Assembly (NCBI GenBank): GCA_029990175.1
Contig: JARKIP010000203.1
Coordinates: 1-64,000, forward strand
DNA: 64,000 nucleotides
Direction: 5' to 3'
Source of the DNA: Petunia secreta
Taxonomy: Eukaryota > Streptophyta > Magnoliopsida > Solanales > Solanaceae
The position numbers were made by a program, and so were the translations under genes. Below the pieces are notes generated by a model that was not told the DNA's origin, searched no databases, and saw nothing but the letters and a program-made list of their open reading frames with translations. Positions 10,340 through 21,525 of this stretch are shown here, one piece after another. How positions within the stretch are numbered: the stretch's first letter is position 1; each line of letters starts with the position of its first letter.

Positions 10340-11975
10340 TCAAACGTCAGCTCCAATGTCTTGCTTTTCCTTATCCTCTTTGGCTTCCTCCTTGGGTTTG
10401 TGAACCAGACTAATGAGCGGAGTGTCAGTAAATGCTTCCAGCTAGTCCTTCCCATCCTCTATGTCACCTAGAGCCTTTACTAGGAACTCGCAGATTTCCA
10501 ATCCTCTTGCTTCCTTCTCTTTCAGTGGTGCTGACTTAAAGTATTCTCCCCATCCCTTGAGTAAATCTTGCTAATTCCCAGCAACTTGCCTCGCAGTCAT
10601 GACCTTGCCGGTCCAATACTTGAGTTCGTCTCCTTTGATCTTATCTTTATATTGTCTCCTCATCTCTCTTTCTTGTGTCACCCTTAACTCCTTCTTTCTT
10701 TGGTTAAACTCTTGCTTCAGCTTCTTGTATTTTTCAACAGCATTTGGAGCTTTGGCTTTCCTTTTCAGTGTAGTCTTGGATCGATACTTTTCCCTATCTT
10801 CGTCGAGCCATTGAGGGTAAGTCAAGGTAGCTGTGGGGTTCACCCTACTGTCACGACCACGGAAAAATTGCATAGTAACTCTTTTCTCCCACATTGTCAG
10901 TATGGTGAGGGCCGTCAGATGCTCGATGTCTTTCATGCCGACATTGAAACTTCTTCCTTCAGTTAACTGTGGAGTTTGTTGTGTCATGCCCACTTGCTGA
11001 AGGATCCTTAGACGAACATAATGATGAGTTCCTCAGAATCCAATCAACGTTAAGAAAGTGATGTCTTGACCTCGTATGGAGACAACGAAACCAACACAAT
11101 GTTCATTCACCCATTGCACCTCTTGCAGCTCCTCGAGCCTAGTGCACCAACCTTCCATATTTGCGGGATATTCCCATGTCATTGTTCCAGCCATGCGGGT
11201 GCCATGTGAGCGAATCCCTCCTTTCCAAGAGGTTTTTGGTGCCACTGGACTGACAGGGACACTGTGAAAATGCTCTATAAACCAGATTTCCAACAACAGA
11301 TTGCAACCTTCGAAAAAGTTTCCTCCCCTCCTACATTTGGTTAAAGCCCTATAAACTTCTCCCAAAATCATCGGGACCAAACTCATTTGACGTTTGAAGA
11401 CACCTCTGCGCAAATCCTATACTACTCTTCCTAGCCTTATGTCGATCTTCCCTCCCTTCTCGGGGAAAACCATGCTTCCTAGAAAAGCGATGATGAAAGC
11501 ATTGGATTCGGTCCATTCCCAATCTTGAACTTCCCACGCCCCATTCCATTCTTGTCTAAGTGTCGGATCTCCAAACCTAGAATGCAAGTATTCTAACGTG
11601 ACTCTTCCATCAATCACTTCCTCGACATATGGGTCATAAGAGGCTCTTAGCAAATCAATGAACTCCTTAGGTTCCATGTCTCGAGGATAAATCATAGTCT
11701 CAGGTCCAGGCTCTAATCCTGCTAATCCTCCGAATTCTTCCAACATCGGTGCCAACTCGAAACCATTGAAGTGAAACATAGCCCTCTTGTAGTCCCAGAA
11801 ATGGGTAGCAGCTTCAACCAGACCAGTCACGGCAGTGTAGTTTTTTAGAGCTATCAATTCCCCGAGCATCTTTTGAACATGAGCTTTGCTGATAACGGCC
11901 AAATCTTTCCACCAAAGTCTGATTAAGTGGGGAGGTCGAGAAACAATCTCAAATTAGAGAGTACCTTTTGCAGAC
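10340..11975 (-). pseudogene. DUF7745-like retroelement ORF, decayed by nonsense codons
   Basis: One minus-strand frame runs from a splice-acceptor-like tttgttttcag (about 11980) to a TGA at 10340-10342 with no visible frameshift. It is broken by in-frame stops: a TAA near 11951, TAG at 11417-11419, TGA at 11033-11035, TAG at 10571-10573 and TAG at 10442-10444. Recognisable segments are SRPPHLIRLWWKDLAVI, AFIIAFLGSMVFPEKGGKID, SLVPMILGEVYRAL, FFEGCNLLLEIWFIEHF and a Lys/Glu-rich, probably coiled-coil C-terminus. This pattern is that of the extra ORF of Tat/Ogre elements, often annotated as a DUF7745 retrotransposon-related domain. It is antisense to the adjacent LTR. Confidence 0.7.
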
Positions 11976-12302
11976 CATAGTCTGAAAACAAAACAAGAAA
12001 AGGTAAAGACCAAAACACTCTTATAGTTTTGATCATGTTCAAACAGACAATCAATGTTTTGTGCAAACGTTTCTTCGAATCAATGCAATTTGTCATTCTT
12101 CGGGCTGAAACCCCTTTTTGACATTTGGCAGAGGTTTACTAATGGACTATCACGTGCACCTTCCTAGGTTTGTCATTATGCAAAAAGAATAAATACATAT
12201 TTTGGTAGCCAATTATTCTCATAAATTCCCCAAAAATCAGTACATGACAATAATTTAGAAAAGTAAAAATACAAAAGAAGAAATAAAATGACACTTTTGA
12301 CT

Positions 12303-12600
12303 AGGCAGCACACTCCTTTTCCATCTTAGCTCTCTTTGCTTCTTGTGTGATCTCCTTGATTTCTTCCATAGCCTTGACTAAGTACCCTTTGGCTGCTACC
12401 AAATGCAAGATGTCTACCTCTGCACGCTCTGAATTCTATTGCTCAAGCTTTGTTTCCAACGCCTCTATCTTTCCTTCTAGTTCCAATGTGTGCTTCTTCC
12501 ACACTTCGATCTCTTCTTTGTTCTCCTTATCCATCTTGATAGCCTTTAGCATGAACTCTCAGTACTACATTTGAGCCTCCGCTTCACGATCTCTTACATT
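12303..12600 (-). pseudogene. Coiled-coil fragment upstream of DUF7745 ORF
   Basis: A minus-strand frame reads FMLKAIKMDKENKEEIEVW, then KKHTLELEGKIEALETKLEQ and AMEEIKEITQEAKRAKMEKE, ending at a stop near 12303. It has several internal stop codons. The heptad-like Leu/Ile spacing and high Lys/Glu content indicate a coiled coil. It sits about 330 bp upstream of the DUF7745-like frame and may be an earlier exon or ORF of the same decayed gene. A leader-like, CT-rich stretch lies above it (12600-12850). The function is not recognised. Confidence 0.4.
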
Positions 12601-12859
12601 GTTTCCACTAAAATTCTACTAAAATTAAACCAAATGACACTGATATAGACGAGAATCGGAGATTTTGAAGAGAGGTTTTTGGTTGAGTTTGAAACGTTGC
12701 TTTGGAAGGAAAGAGGAGAAATGAGAAGTTCAAGAAAAATGTGGAGTGTAATTATGTGTGTGTGTGTGGGGATTTGAAAGGTTTGATCAGTGATTTGATT
12801 GTTTGAATCAAGTGGGAAACTTTTAAAATTTTGTTTACTTTGACCCCGTAAGTTTAAGG

Positions 12860-13500
12860 CCCTCAAGCTTGAAAACCGGCGAAACCACCCCCGACCCCAC
12901 TATTTAACCCACTAATGACAAACTAACACTTTTGGGGAATTAAAAAAAAAGAAAAAGAAAAAAAAAAGAAATTGTTGTCCCTTATTCTTCTATTCAAACT
13001 TTGGGGGACCTTTTGCCTCTTTTCTCTCGTGAAGCTCAGAGTTGTCTCAAGGTGTTAGATCAAGATGGTCATTGAAGTAAAATCCGAAAGTCATGTGTTC
13101 ATGCCAAAACTAGACAAAGTGTCCGTGATACGATGGTCGAACACTCCGTAACTGAAGCAGCCTCACGATCAGATCGTGGGAGACGTGGCCTAATAAATGT
13201 TGAGGGTTGTTTTACTCCCTTGTACTATAAATACTACTTCTTGTATTGTAAAAAGGTATTGACAAATACATGCAAAAACGCTACTCATTTGTAATCTTAA
13301 CATTATCAATATATTTCGTTCGGTCTTGCCTACAATATTGTTATTGCTTTTTGTTATTTCTTTGATCATTGGAATCTTGATACAAAGAATTGTTTGTAAT
13401 TCAATTATAAATTGAATTGTATTTATTCTAAAGTCGAATTTAGAATCGTACACTATGTGTCTTAGAGTTTAAATCTTTGCGCGCGCGCAGCTTGTTAAGA
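12860..13500 (+). other. Decayed LTR-like stretch
   Basis: It contains a TATA-type box (tataaata at 13226-13233) about 15 bp after 'ttttactccctt', then a transcript-start-like AT-rich segment, and a gcgcgcgcgc run at 13480-13489. This layout resembles an LTR promoter. No partner LTR or target duplication was found, so the call is tentative. Confidence 0.3.
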
Positions 13501-14866
13501 ATTTTTAGTATTGTATTAGCTTTTTTTAAGTTTCAATCAATGAAATATGAATGTCTTGGTTCCAATAAACGTAAAGTAAGAAACTAGGAGTATCATAGAG
13601 TGATTTGACTGTAGTTCCTTTTCTAAAATTTAAAAGTCCTCAAATTTCTACACATTATTTTGGCCATTCGGTAAAGTTCTGTAATCATATTTTGTCTAGC
13701 AATATAGTACCACAAGCCTAAAGACAATCTCGTAGCAAGTTCTATTTGACTTCTGCTCCATCACATTCAGTTTTAAAATGCATACATTGCCTTCTTCTCA
13801 TTGTTTTTCTATTTTTCGAAAGGCAGATGACATCCACTGTTGTGTTTGATGATATCATATTCCAAAGAAATTACATTTTGACTATTTCTAATTATAGTGG
13901 TATTCAGATTAAACTATACGCACTTTACCTGAGTTATTAAGTATTTGTTCTGTTTTATTAGTACAAATATCAAATATCTTAATCCATAAAAATTTACGTC
14001 GATAAAAAGGAATCATGCAATTCGTGCTGAAAGTTGAATTCTGATCTCCAATACCATGAACTACACTTAGCCCTCTTACATAAGGTTATGTGAATTTGGA
14101 GAAGATAAACATGTGATGCGACTAGTAGTTATCTAGATGACTAACCAGTAGCCAGTTGGTCCACTAGGGACAAGGCACGAGAATATTACTTATTGGAATA
14201 TCACAAGGAAGCATTTGACCAATTTATTGAGTTTCAATGTGACTGTGACTTTGCATCCTCATTCATCAATGTTGATTTTGATGTTGCATCTAACCCTGCT
14301 TACCTTCTTCACTAAGCCCCTTTGTACCATAACATGCTTCTTGTTCTACTTTATTTTAATATTTTGTTTCGGCTAACATGATTTGTCTTCTATTTCTTTT
14401 CCCCTCTTACACGATATTGTTCCATTATGAAGATCACAAAATCTTTCTCCTCCTACACCATGTTATTTTGAGTATAGCCTAGGATAATAGGCTAATGATA
14501 GTCTAATCATAATGTATGAGCAGTATAAGAACGACGGAAGAACTATTATAATAAAGGCTAGCTGGTCCATCTATCTATAAACATTGTTTCAAAGTACTAA
14601 TGCGTCTAAGCCACATAAATAGTAATTAAAAAAGGTAACAACTGAGTTTAGGTGACCAAAATTATTGCAAGAACAAGAATCACAAGCAGGCAGTTAAAAA
14701 AAAATTCTAACAACCCATTCGTCTCCATATTCTAATTTGACACGCAATTGTAAATAAAATCTACTGTATGAATTGATTGAACAACTTTGATAGTAATACT
14801 GAAAGTATAACATTAATAAGAATCCTCCATCAACAACCAAAATTTAAAGAGAGTAATAAAACCAAT
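13501..14866. other. AT-rich intergenic DNA, no gene seen
   Basis: Nothing recognisable on either strand. The short open frames have no family features. Confidence 0.5.
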
Positions 14867-15073
14867 TCAATGACTTTCTTCGGTAGGGTCAATGTCAAAA
14901 GGAGACTTGTAGACTTTAGAGGTCTGATCATTGACATCATCGGGGTCAGGTTTGTTCAAGGCGGCTCATGCTTTTTCGAACCACGGCTTGAATGCGAACT
15001 GTATGGCTAGCCACCCTAAAGTTAGTGCGCTGACTACCACTGCTGTTGTTTTCAAAGCGTTTGTCTTTGCCAT
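14867..15073 (-). pseudogene. OEP7: Chloroplast outer envelope OEP7-like protein, premature stop
   Basis: The minus-strand frame starts at ATG 15073-15071. It reads MAKTNALKTTAVVVSALTLG, then WLAIQFAFKPWFEKA, then a TGA as codon 36, then AALNKPDPDDVNDQ, and ends at TGA 14869-14867 (68 codons in all). OEP7 (about 7 kDa) is a signal-anchored protein of the plastid outer envelope. It has a short N-terminus, one membrane segment, a GWLAIE-FKP motif and an acidic KPDPDD-type tail, all visible here in order. The membrane segment is about residues 10-28. The TGA sits where CGA (Arg) would be a C-to-T change away. If translated, only the anchor would be made. The 5' region looks intact (TATA box upstream). 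It could be a recent pseudogene, a truncated but used gene, or a sequencing error. Confidence 0.7.
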
Positions 15074-15150
15074 TGATGGACAATAAACAAGAATGTAATT
15101 TTCTTTTTCTTTGGGGTTTAGAGACGAGGGTTTTTGGTTGTCATTCTGAA

Positions 15151-15166
15151 ATACTTATAGGGAGTA
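15151..15166 (-). promoter_or_regulatory. TATA-like box upstream of OEP7-like gene
   Basis: On the minus strand CTATAAGTAT lies about 80 bp upstream of the ATG, leaving room for a roughly 50-nt leader (tctaaaccccaaagaaaaag...). Position and sequence only. Confidence 0.4.
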
Positions 15167-15319
15167 TGAATTGAAGATTTTGATGGCGTGGGCTTTAAGA
15201 CAAGTGTTGGTGGCTTTAGGCCTACGAACAAATTTCAGCCAGTGTCCTCAAATTTGACTAGTTTTGAGAATTGTCCCCACTTTTCATAGCCACCTCTGTC
15301 GTTCCTTCTTGTTTTCTTT

Positions 15320-15560
15320 GAAGTATTGCCTAAGCAAGACTTCAAGGTAATAGCTGGGGGGATATGGGAAGAGGTCGAAAGTGCTGCCTAAACTAGACTT
15401 CAATTATCTAGGGGTTGGGGAAAAAAGGTGAGGACAAGTGCTGCTTATCCAAGACTTCAAGGCAATTAGCTAGAAGAATATTGGAATTGATCGAGGGCAA
15501 GTGCTGCCTAAAATATTGGGGAAAGGGATAGAGAGCAAGTGTTGCCCAATTAGTTGTCAC
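15320..15560 (+). repeat. Degenerate ~60-80-bp repeats
   Basis: Four or five diverged copies of 'aagtgctgcctaa...agacttcaaggcaatta' occur between 15320 and 15560. No terminal repeats or coding frame are seen. The region 15560-16339 to the right shows nothing recognisable. Confidence 0.5.
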
Positions 15561-16339
15561 GCGCCATTTTTAAAATTCGTAGGAGACAGCCAAAGCTGGG
15601 ATTGATTGATCTATTCCAAAACCACTAGGAAGGGACCTATTCCTAAGCCATTTTCAGTAGACAGACAGGGAAAAGGACTAAAAAGATTCTTCGCAAGATG
15701 AGAGCAAGCATTAGATGAAGCCGACTTTGTCCATCTCGCATATCAACATCCTCTATCGATAGCCTAATATAGCCCCACACAGAGAACGAAGATGGTCAGT
15801 AGGTCCTTCCTCTATTTCAAGAGTTCTAGTACTTGCATTGCGGTCCGTCCATTAGTTCGATGATTCTTCTTCGCCTTTAAGTTAAGGCTTCTTCAATCAA
15901 TCTCATAGGTTCCGAATATTTTTATCCAAAATGTATTCATTAAATTAAACTGATGCCTATTTGTTACACCGTCGGAATGGAGGTCAAAAGGTAACTCATT
16001 GCGTATGATGACATAGTTCTACAAATTTTAAAAATGGACCCAACTCCCGTTCACCAAAAAGTTTCGTAAAATTTGTAGAAAAATGACACCCATAACGGTA
16101 GTTTCAACTTTTGGCCCTGCCAAACAAAATCTTGAAAAATAGTAGTATTCGTGGCCTAATTGCATAAGTTGTAGTTTTTCCTATTAAGCAAAAGCTTTAG
16201 AAGTTTCACATGTTACCGATAGTAAAGATACATACTGTGTTGCTTATTAACGGGAATTCATCTGATTAATAAAGTTATGCATACTCAACGAGCAACACAT
16301 ATCATTGAATCTAATTAAAACTTATGTCTATGAGATTAT

Positions 16340-17895
16340 TTTTTAAGGCTTTTTAAGCAGGCCAAAATTCAAACACTACCTTATCTGTCCTATCTTTGTA
16401 AATCACCCAAATATTCTGATGGGTTGCCTAAACAAAAATTTTCACCTAGTGCCCTCAATAAGACATGGTCTTACCTAATTGCCCACACTTACAAATGTTT
16501 TAAGTAAATGCCCTCCACATCATATCCTCCCCCCCCCCCCCCTTATGAAAGGACTATTTTGCCCCCCCAACTTGTGTTAATTCACGCTGAAGGTTTCCTT
16601 CTCTCTTTCCCCATTCCTGACCTCCTTCTTTCTTCTTTGTGTGGCCCCCAACTTGTTTAATTCACGCTGAAAGATTTCCTTCTCTCTTTCCCCATTCATG
16701 GCCTCCTTCTTTCTTCTTTGTGTGCTAGAAATTTGGGATTTTTTTTTTTTGTGTTTGCTTGATTCCAGTGATTTGAAGGTTTTTATTGTCTATGGCTATT
16801 AGATATTCATGTTTTGCATAGAGCATAAAATCTTGACCATGGCCAAGAGTTGCATAGACTTTCTCTGCAAGTTGCTTATTGCAGTAGAGTTTAAAGTCTT
16901 GGCTATTGCCAATACCTACAGAGATGTTCTGTGTAAGTTGTCGCTTCCACCAGAACTTAGAGTCTTGGCTATTGCCAAGAGTTGCAGAGACTTTGTCTCC
17001 AACTTGTTCACTGTAGTAGAAGTAGAAGTCTTGGCAATTGCCAATACTCTTAGAGTCTTTTAGTGTAAGGTCCCCCTTGCCAGAACTTAAAGTCTTGGCT
17101 ATTGCCAAGAGTTGCAGAGACTTTGTCTACAACTTGTTCACTGCAGTAGAGGTAGAAGTCTTGGCAATTGCCAATACTCTCAGAGATTTTTAGTGTAAGG
17201 TCCCCCTTGCCAGAACATAAAGTCTTGGCTATTGCCAAGAGTTGCAGAGACTTTCTCTACAAGTTTTGCATTGCAATATAGGTAAAAGTCTTGGCAATTG
17301 TCAATACTTGCAGAGACTATTTGTACAAGTTGCTCCTTCCACTAAAGTTTAAAGTTCTGGCAATTGTCAGTACTTGCAGAGACTATTTGTACAAGTTCCC
17401 CCTTCCGCTGGAATTTAAAGTGTTGGCTATTGGCAATAGTTGTAGAGACTTTTTCTGTAGTTGTAGAGACCATGGCAACAGTGCTTAAAGTCTTGGCAAT
17501 AAGCAAGAAGTCTCTACGCACCTCCAATTGCAGTAGAGTTTAAAGTATTGGCTATTGCCAATAATTTAGAGATTTTTCAATCTTTGCAGCAGAACTTAAA
17601 CTCTTGGCAATAGTTGCAGAGAACTTTACCCTTGCCACTTGAAGAAATCTTACGTTGAATCTTCTCTTGAACAAAGCAATCTGTAAAAGGAATGGGGTTT
17701 TATGGTTTTCTTGATAGCGTGAATGGAAAAAAGGAAGGGGAGGGACTGGGGCACGTCTTTTTACTGATTTGTAGGGGTATTTTGGTCCGAAAAAATTTTT
17801 ATTAAACTAATAAGGGTATTTTTGTTAAACATCTGTTAGTGAGGACATTTTGGCAAACCAAAATTTCCCGTGTCATATTTTTGCAAATCCCCCTT
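16340..17895. mobile_element. Unclassified repeat element rich in a palindromic motif
   Basis: The borders are approximate. The left part has 'gccctcaataagacatggtc', a C homopolymer (about 16 C, near 16527-16542) and a duplicated 'ttcacgctgaa...tttccttctctctttcccc' block. The right end reads aaatttcccgtgtcatattt then ttgcaaatcccc. The reverse complement of that end recurs at about 18237-18262, the left end of a second, inverted element. It may be a non-autonomous DNA transposon, but no target duplication was found. Confidence 0.4.
16830..17625. repeat. ~65-bp tandem array with palindromic core
   Basis: About 13 units each centre on a palindrome of the type CTTGGCAATTGCCAAG or CTTGGCTATTGCCAAGAG. 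They are followed by 'ttgcagagactttgtctaca' and 'cagtagag.ttaaagt' spacers. The spacing of the palindromes is near 65 bp. Peptides in either frame (repeated VLAIA / NSQDFK) are translations of the repeat and not evidence of a gene. Confidence 0.85.
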
Positions 17896-18184
17896 ACCTA
17901 GAAAGGCAATATCATTTAACGCACAACTACTTTTTAAAGTTCTTTTGCAAGTAGACTTCCATCCCCGGGAACACAAGTTTGCTCAGTAAGCAAAGGATGA
18001 GTAAAATTCACTCTTGAGCCTCAACTTTATGTCCTAAAAACTTAGGAACTTGAAGTTAAGGCTAACTCAAACAAATCAATAAGAAATTTAGCTCTGAACT
18101 AGACTTTAATGGAGTCCTGAGGACTTAATTTGATTACTTAGTTATGCGCTGGAAAGTGTTTCCACAAGTGGCTACACCTTAAAT

Positions 18185-18765
18185 GGGCGGCACCTTAAGG
18201 GAACATATTTGTTCACTTACTCCCCCATTTACTGGGCTCATTTGCAAAAACATGACACGGGAAACAATGGTTTGTCTTTTTTCCCGTGCTAAAAAATAAT
18301 TTGCAAAAATGTCTCCATTAAGATTTAATAAAAAAAATTTGGGGCCAAGACTTCCCGTTATATTTTTCCGCTTTTCAACACTTATCCCTTCAAGTATTGG
18401 CAATAGGCAATACTTGCCGCACTTGGCCGTAAATTTTGGCAATTGCCAAGACTTGTCATTGACCCCTGCTCGATTTTCCAACACTTGCACGGCAAGTGTT
18501 GGCAATAGGCAACACTTGCTGCACTGCGTCATAAGTCTTGGCAATTGTCAAGACTTCCCCTTCTAGTTTTCCCTGCATTCTCGCCATATCACTTGAAGTA
18601 TTGGCAAAACAGCACTTGAACTTGAAGTATAGCCAATTGCCAAGACTTACAAATTTTTTACCTTGAAGACTTGGCTTGCGGACTAAATAAGGGCATTTTG
18701 CTAAAACATTCCTTAGCGCGGGTAATTTTGTAAAATCACTCTTTATGGAGGGCATACGGTGAAAT
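18185..18765. mobile_element. Second, inverted element with the same palindrome
   Basis: The left end carries atttgcaaaaacatgacacg, the inverted match of 17867-17890. The right end carries 'cgcgggtaattttgtaaaatc', a weaker inverted partner. Inside are about five copies of the palindrome (ttggcaataggcaa near 18400 and 18497; ttggcaattgccaa near 18442; ttggcaattgtcaa near 18538). It appears to be a smaller relative of 16340-17895. Confidence 0.45.
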
Positions 18766-18909
18766 TTTTTGCATTTACTGCAGTTGGTCCAATAAAACTT
18801 ATTAATGAATTAAAAATTAAAAAGCGATTAATTTCTTGAAATTCGAAAGCCTGCATTTAACTCCAGCTCCCTACAAGCGGAGGAAAACTTTCACCAAATA
18901 TAAGCACCA

Positions 18910-19121
18910 TGTTATAAGTTCATTGCATTGTGGATGTCCACTAAGCATGCACCAATTCAACTTATCTATTTAATTCTTGTAACTCTTGGTTGAATTTGGA
19001 ATTCTATAAATATATTGCTCTTGTTCAATGTAAGACAGACAAAAAAAATAATTGAAGAAATAATAGAAGCTCTATCTTTACTCTCTCAATTTCTTCTCTA
19101 TTTTATATTCTATTTACAAGA
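18910..19121 (+). repeat. 5' LTR of copia element
   Basis: It starts TGTTATAAGTTCATTG. A TATA box (ctataaata) lies at 19004-19012, and the end is tttacaaga. It matches 33680-33913 closely, except for a ~22-bp segment (tattcattcatgaactatat...) present only in the 3' copy. Confidence 0.9.
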
Positions 19122-19137
19122 CGTTATCAGCACGAGT
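19122..19137 (+). promoter_or_regulatory. Copia primer-binding site
   Basis: CGTTATCAGCACGAG follows the LTR end directly, a PBS form seen in many plant copia elements. A leader of about 380 bp follows, up to the MULE insertion. Confidence 0.6.
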
Positions 19138-19983
19138 TTCTAACCATCTGAATTTTTTGTTCTCTTCATCTGTATTTATCTTTGTGTCATTCTATAGGAG
19201 CCATAGTATTGTTTGACAAATGTAACTAATGACACCCACGTATAAAGTCTGGATTGAAAAAAAAAAAAACAAGCCTATACATTGTTGGAGAATTCTGAGG
19301 CTGAGCTTGTGCGTTTCTAACTATTACTACCAAAGAGTGCTTGGAGGTATCAGGTATGTGCTATTGCTTGGATTCGAATGAGGTGACAGACAAGTATGCC
19401 GTATCTTCGCATGTATTATAGTGCTTTACATTTTATAAAAGATCAAGGTATAAACACTAACAAATATTAGACTTACTGATATGTAACGATATGATAACAC
19501 GATAATTTATGAATTATAACTAGGGATTTTACATAAATAGACAAAATTAGAAATCTGTATTACATAAAATAGCTATACTATTTTGTTTACATAATATAGC
19601 TAAACTTTTTTTACACTTTATAGAATATTATGGTATTTTACTAAATTGGTGTTCATTCTATCTTCTTCTTCCTACAAACCTAACCACTGCTATCACGTCC
19701 CCCGCCACCATCCACTACCGCAACCGAAAAAAACCACCAAAAAATACATGTAGATACAAAGACATACACTTGTAGATATATAGAAATATAAAATTATATT
19801 TAGTTATACAAAGTTATATAAAACGATATACTAAGAAATACACTTGTAAATAGTAGAAATACGAAAGAATACATAGTTATACAATATTATAGTAAATTAT
19901 ACAAAGTTATGCAAAGTAAATATATACAAAAAAAAAATACACTAGATATATAAAAATACTAAGATATACATAATTATACAAAG

Positions 19984-20280
19984 TTATACAAACTCTCTAA
20001 TGCCAAAATTCAACCGCGTGCCAATTGTAAAGGTATTAGGCCTATCAGATTCAATTTCGCTCAACATCAATTGTAGTATCAGTTGTTTTTGTACATGAGC
20101 CTTTGACAAATCTAAAAAATACCCAAAGCATGTTCGCCTAAACATATTCAATTGTACATTTGTCAATTTTTCCTTCAAGTTTTTAGCAATATCCACAGTA
20201 ATAAATGTCCAATGAGAATCTTTCCTTAATACTTGCTTGGCAGAAACATAAAAAGTACAACCCTGCAATGAAAACGAACC
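19984..20280 (-). pseudogene. DUF1985-like fragment captured in MULE
   Basis: The minus-strand frame contains AKQVLRKDSHWTFITVDIAK, then LNMFRRTCFGYFLDLSKAHV, QKQLILQLMLSEI and LNFGIREF. This matches the start of the plant DUF1985 domain, which normally precedes a Ulp1-type SUMO-protease domain in MULE-associated host-derived genes. Only the N-terminal part of the domain is present and no protease domain is seen. It is a remnant. Confidence 0.6.
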
Positions 20281-20827
20281 AGCAATAAGGTATATATACA
20301 AATTATATACATGAGTATATGTACAATAAAATAAATGAATATAAGATACAAACTATAAGATTGATATACAAAGTTATGCATGAATTTACAAATATACAAA
20401 GTTATGCATGAATATACACATACAAATTGAGTTGTTAACAAAGAAATTACTAAAGATACAAAATTAAGCATTTTACAATAAACAAAAGATCTTCATATAC
20501 ATAGCAGACATCATACAAAAAGTCGACTAGACAAAAAATCCTATACCTTCTTCAGAGACTGATAATTAGTCAAACCAACCACGGGTTGAATCTTCAATTT
20601 CTTCCTGATATCATCATCAAAGACATTCTCCTCAAAATCATCATCAACTATTTTTTTCCTTTGTTTTTAGCAGTTATATTACCCATTGTATCCTTTCTTT
20701 TTTTGGGTGAACTATGTCTAGTTTTTCTCCTTGTAGATGGAGGTTGTTCAAGTGTTGGACGGAGTTTTGTATTTTGCACTCTGGCGTTGTGAATAAATTT
20801 TGAACGAATTCCTACTGGTGAGGATAA

Positions 20828-20840
20828 CAATTCTTCTTCT

Positions 20841-20872
<32 letters not shown>

Positions 20873-20889
20873 TTTTTCTTCTTCTTCTT
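20828..20889 (+). repeat. (TTC)n microsatellite
   Basis: A run of ttc/ctt triplets about 60 bp long with a few interruptions, inside the MULE. Confidence 0.9.
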
Positions 20890-21525
20890 ACATCACTGAA
20901 TAATTGGGGCAGAAAAGAGAGATTAGGATTGAGAAAGTTTACTGATCAAAGAGAAAAATGGCAAAGAAAATAGAGGTTGATTTATTGGATGAAAGAAACG
21001 AGAGTGTGAAAAATTATATTTTATGAGAAAAAATGTCTGATAATGGAAAGAATTTAGGGGTAATTAATTTAGGAGTGATATCTTTTGTACCTATGTTTAA
21101 GGATTTCACGTTAGTACCATAAATAACTATATTTTGTAAAATACCTATTAATATTTGCTATGTTCAATAATTTTTTAAAAATATAGTTATGTTAGCTAAT
21201 TAAGTGTCTTAAGTTGTCTATTTTTGTACTTTTTCCTTATAACTATTATCTTATGAAATAAATAATATAACAAGTAAGCACTGTAAGATCAGAAAAGGGA
21301 AATTATATTGTTTATGCCTTTCACGAGTTACATTAAAAAAATATTTTTAATTTTTTAAAATCCGCTGCACTTATTGATGATCATAGATCAAATCCAGATT
21401 TTAAGTAAACTAGTGGAATAAGAGAGTTGATTTACTTTAATTTACTTTAAACGTTTCTGATTTCGATTTCCGCTACACTAATATGTGAAATTGATTCTTT
21501 ATTATTTTGCTGGAGTGGCTGCAAT

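Larger units (their letters stand above)
19523..21236. mobile_element. Non-autonomous Mutator-like element (MULE)
   Basis: It is flanked by a perfect 9-bp target duplication TTATAACTA (19514-19522 and 21237-21245), the length typical of Mutator elements. The ends form an imperfect inverted repeat: GGGATTTTACATAAATAGAC at the left and GGAAAAAGTACAAAAATAGAC at the right when reverse-complemented. The interior has no transposase, a DUF1985-like coding scrap, and repeated tatacaaagttatacaaa units (19790-20480). It is inserted in the copia leader. Confidence 0.88.

Noticed and set aside
16725..17527. Open frames with repeated VLAIA / NSQDF peptides on both strands
   Set aside because: They are translations of the 65-bp palindromic tandem repeat, open on both strands at once, with no start context or domain.
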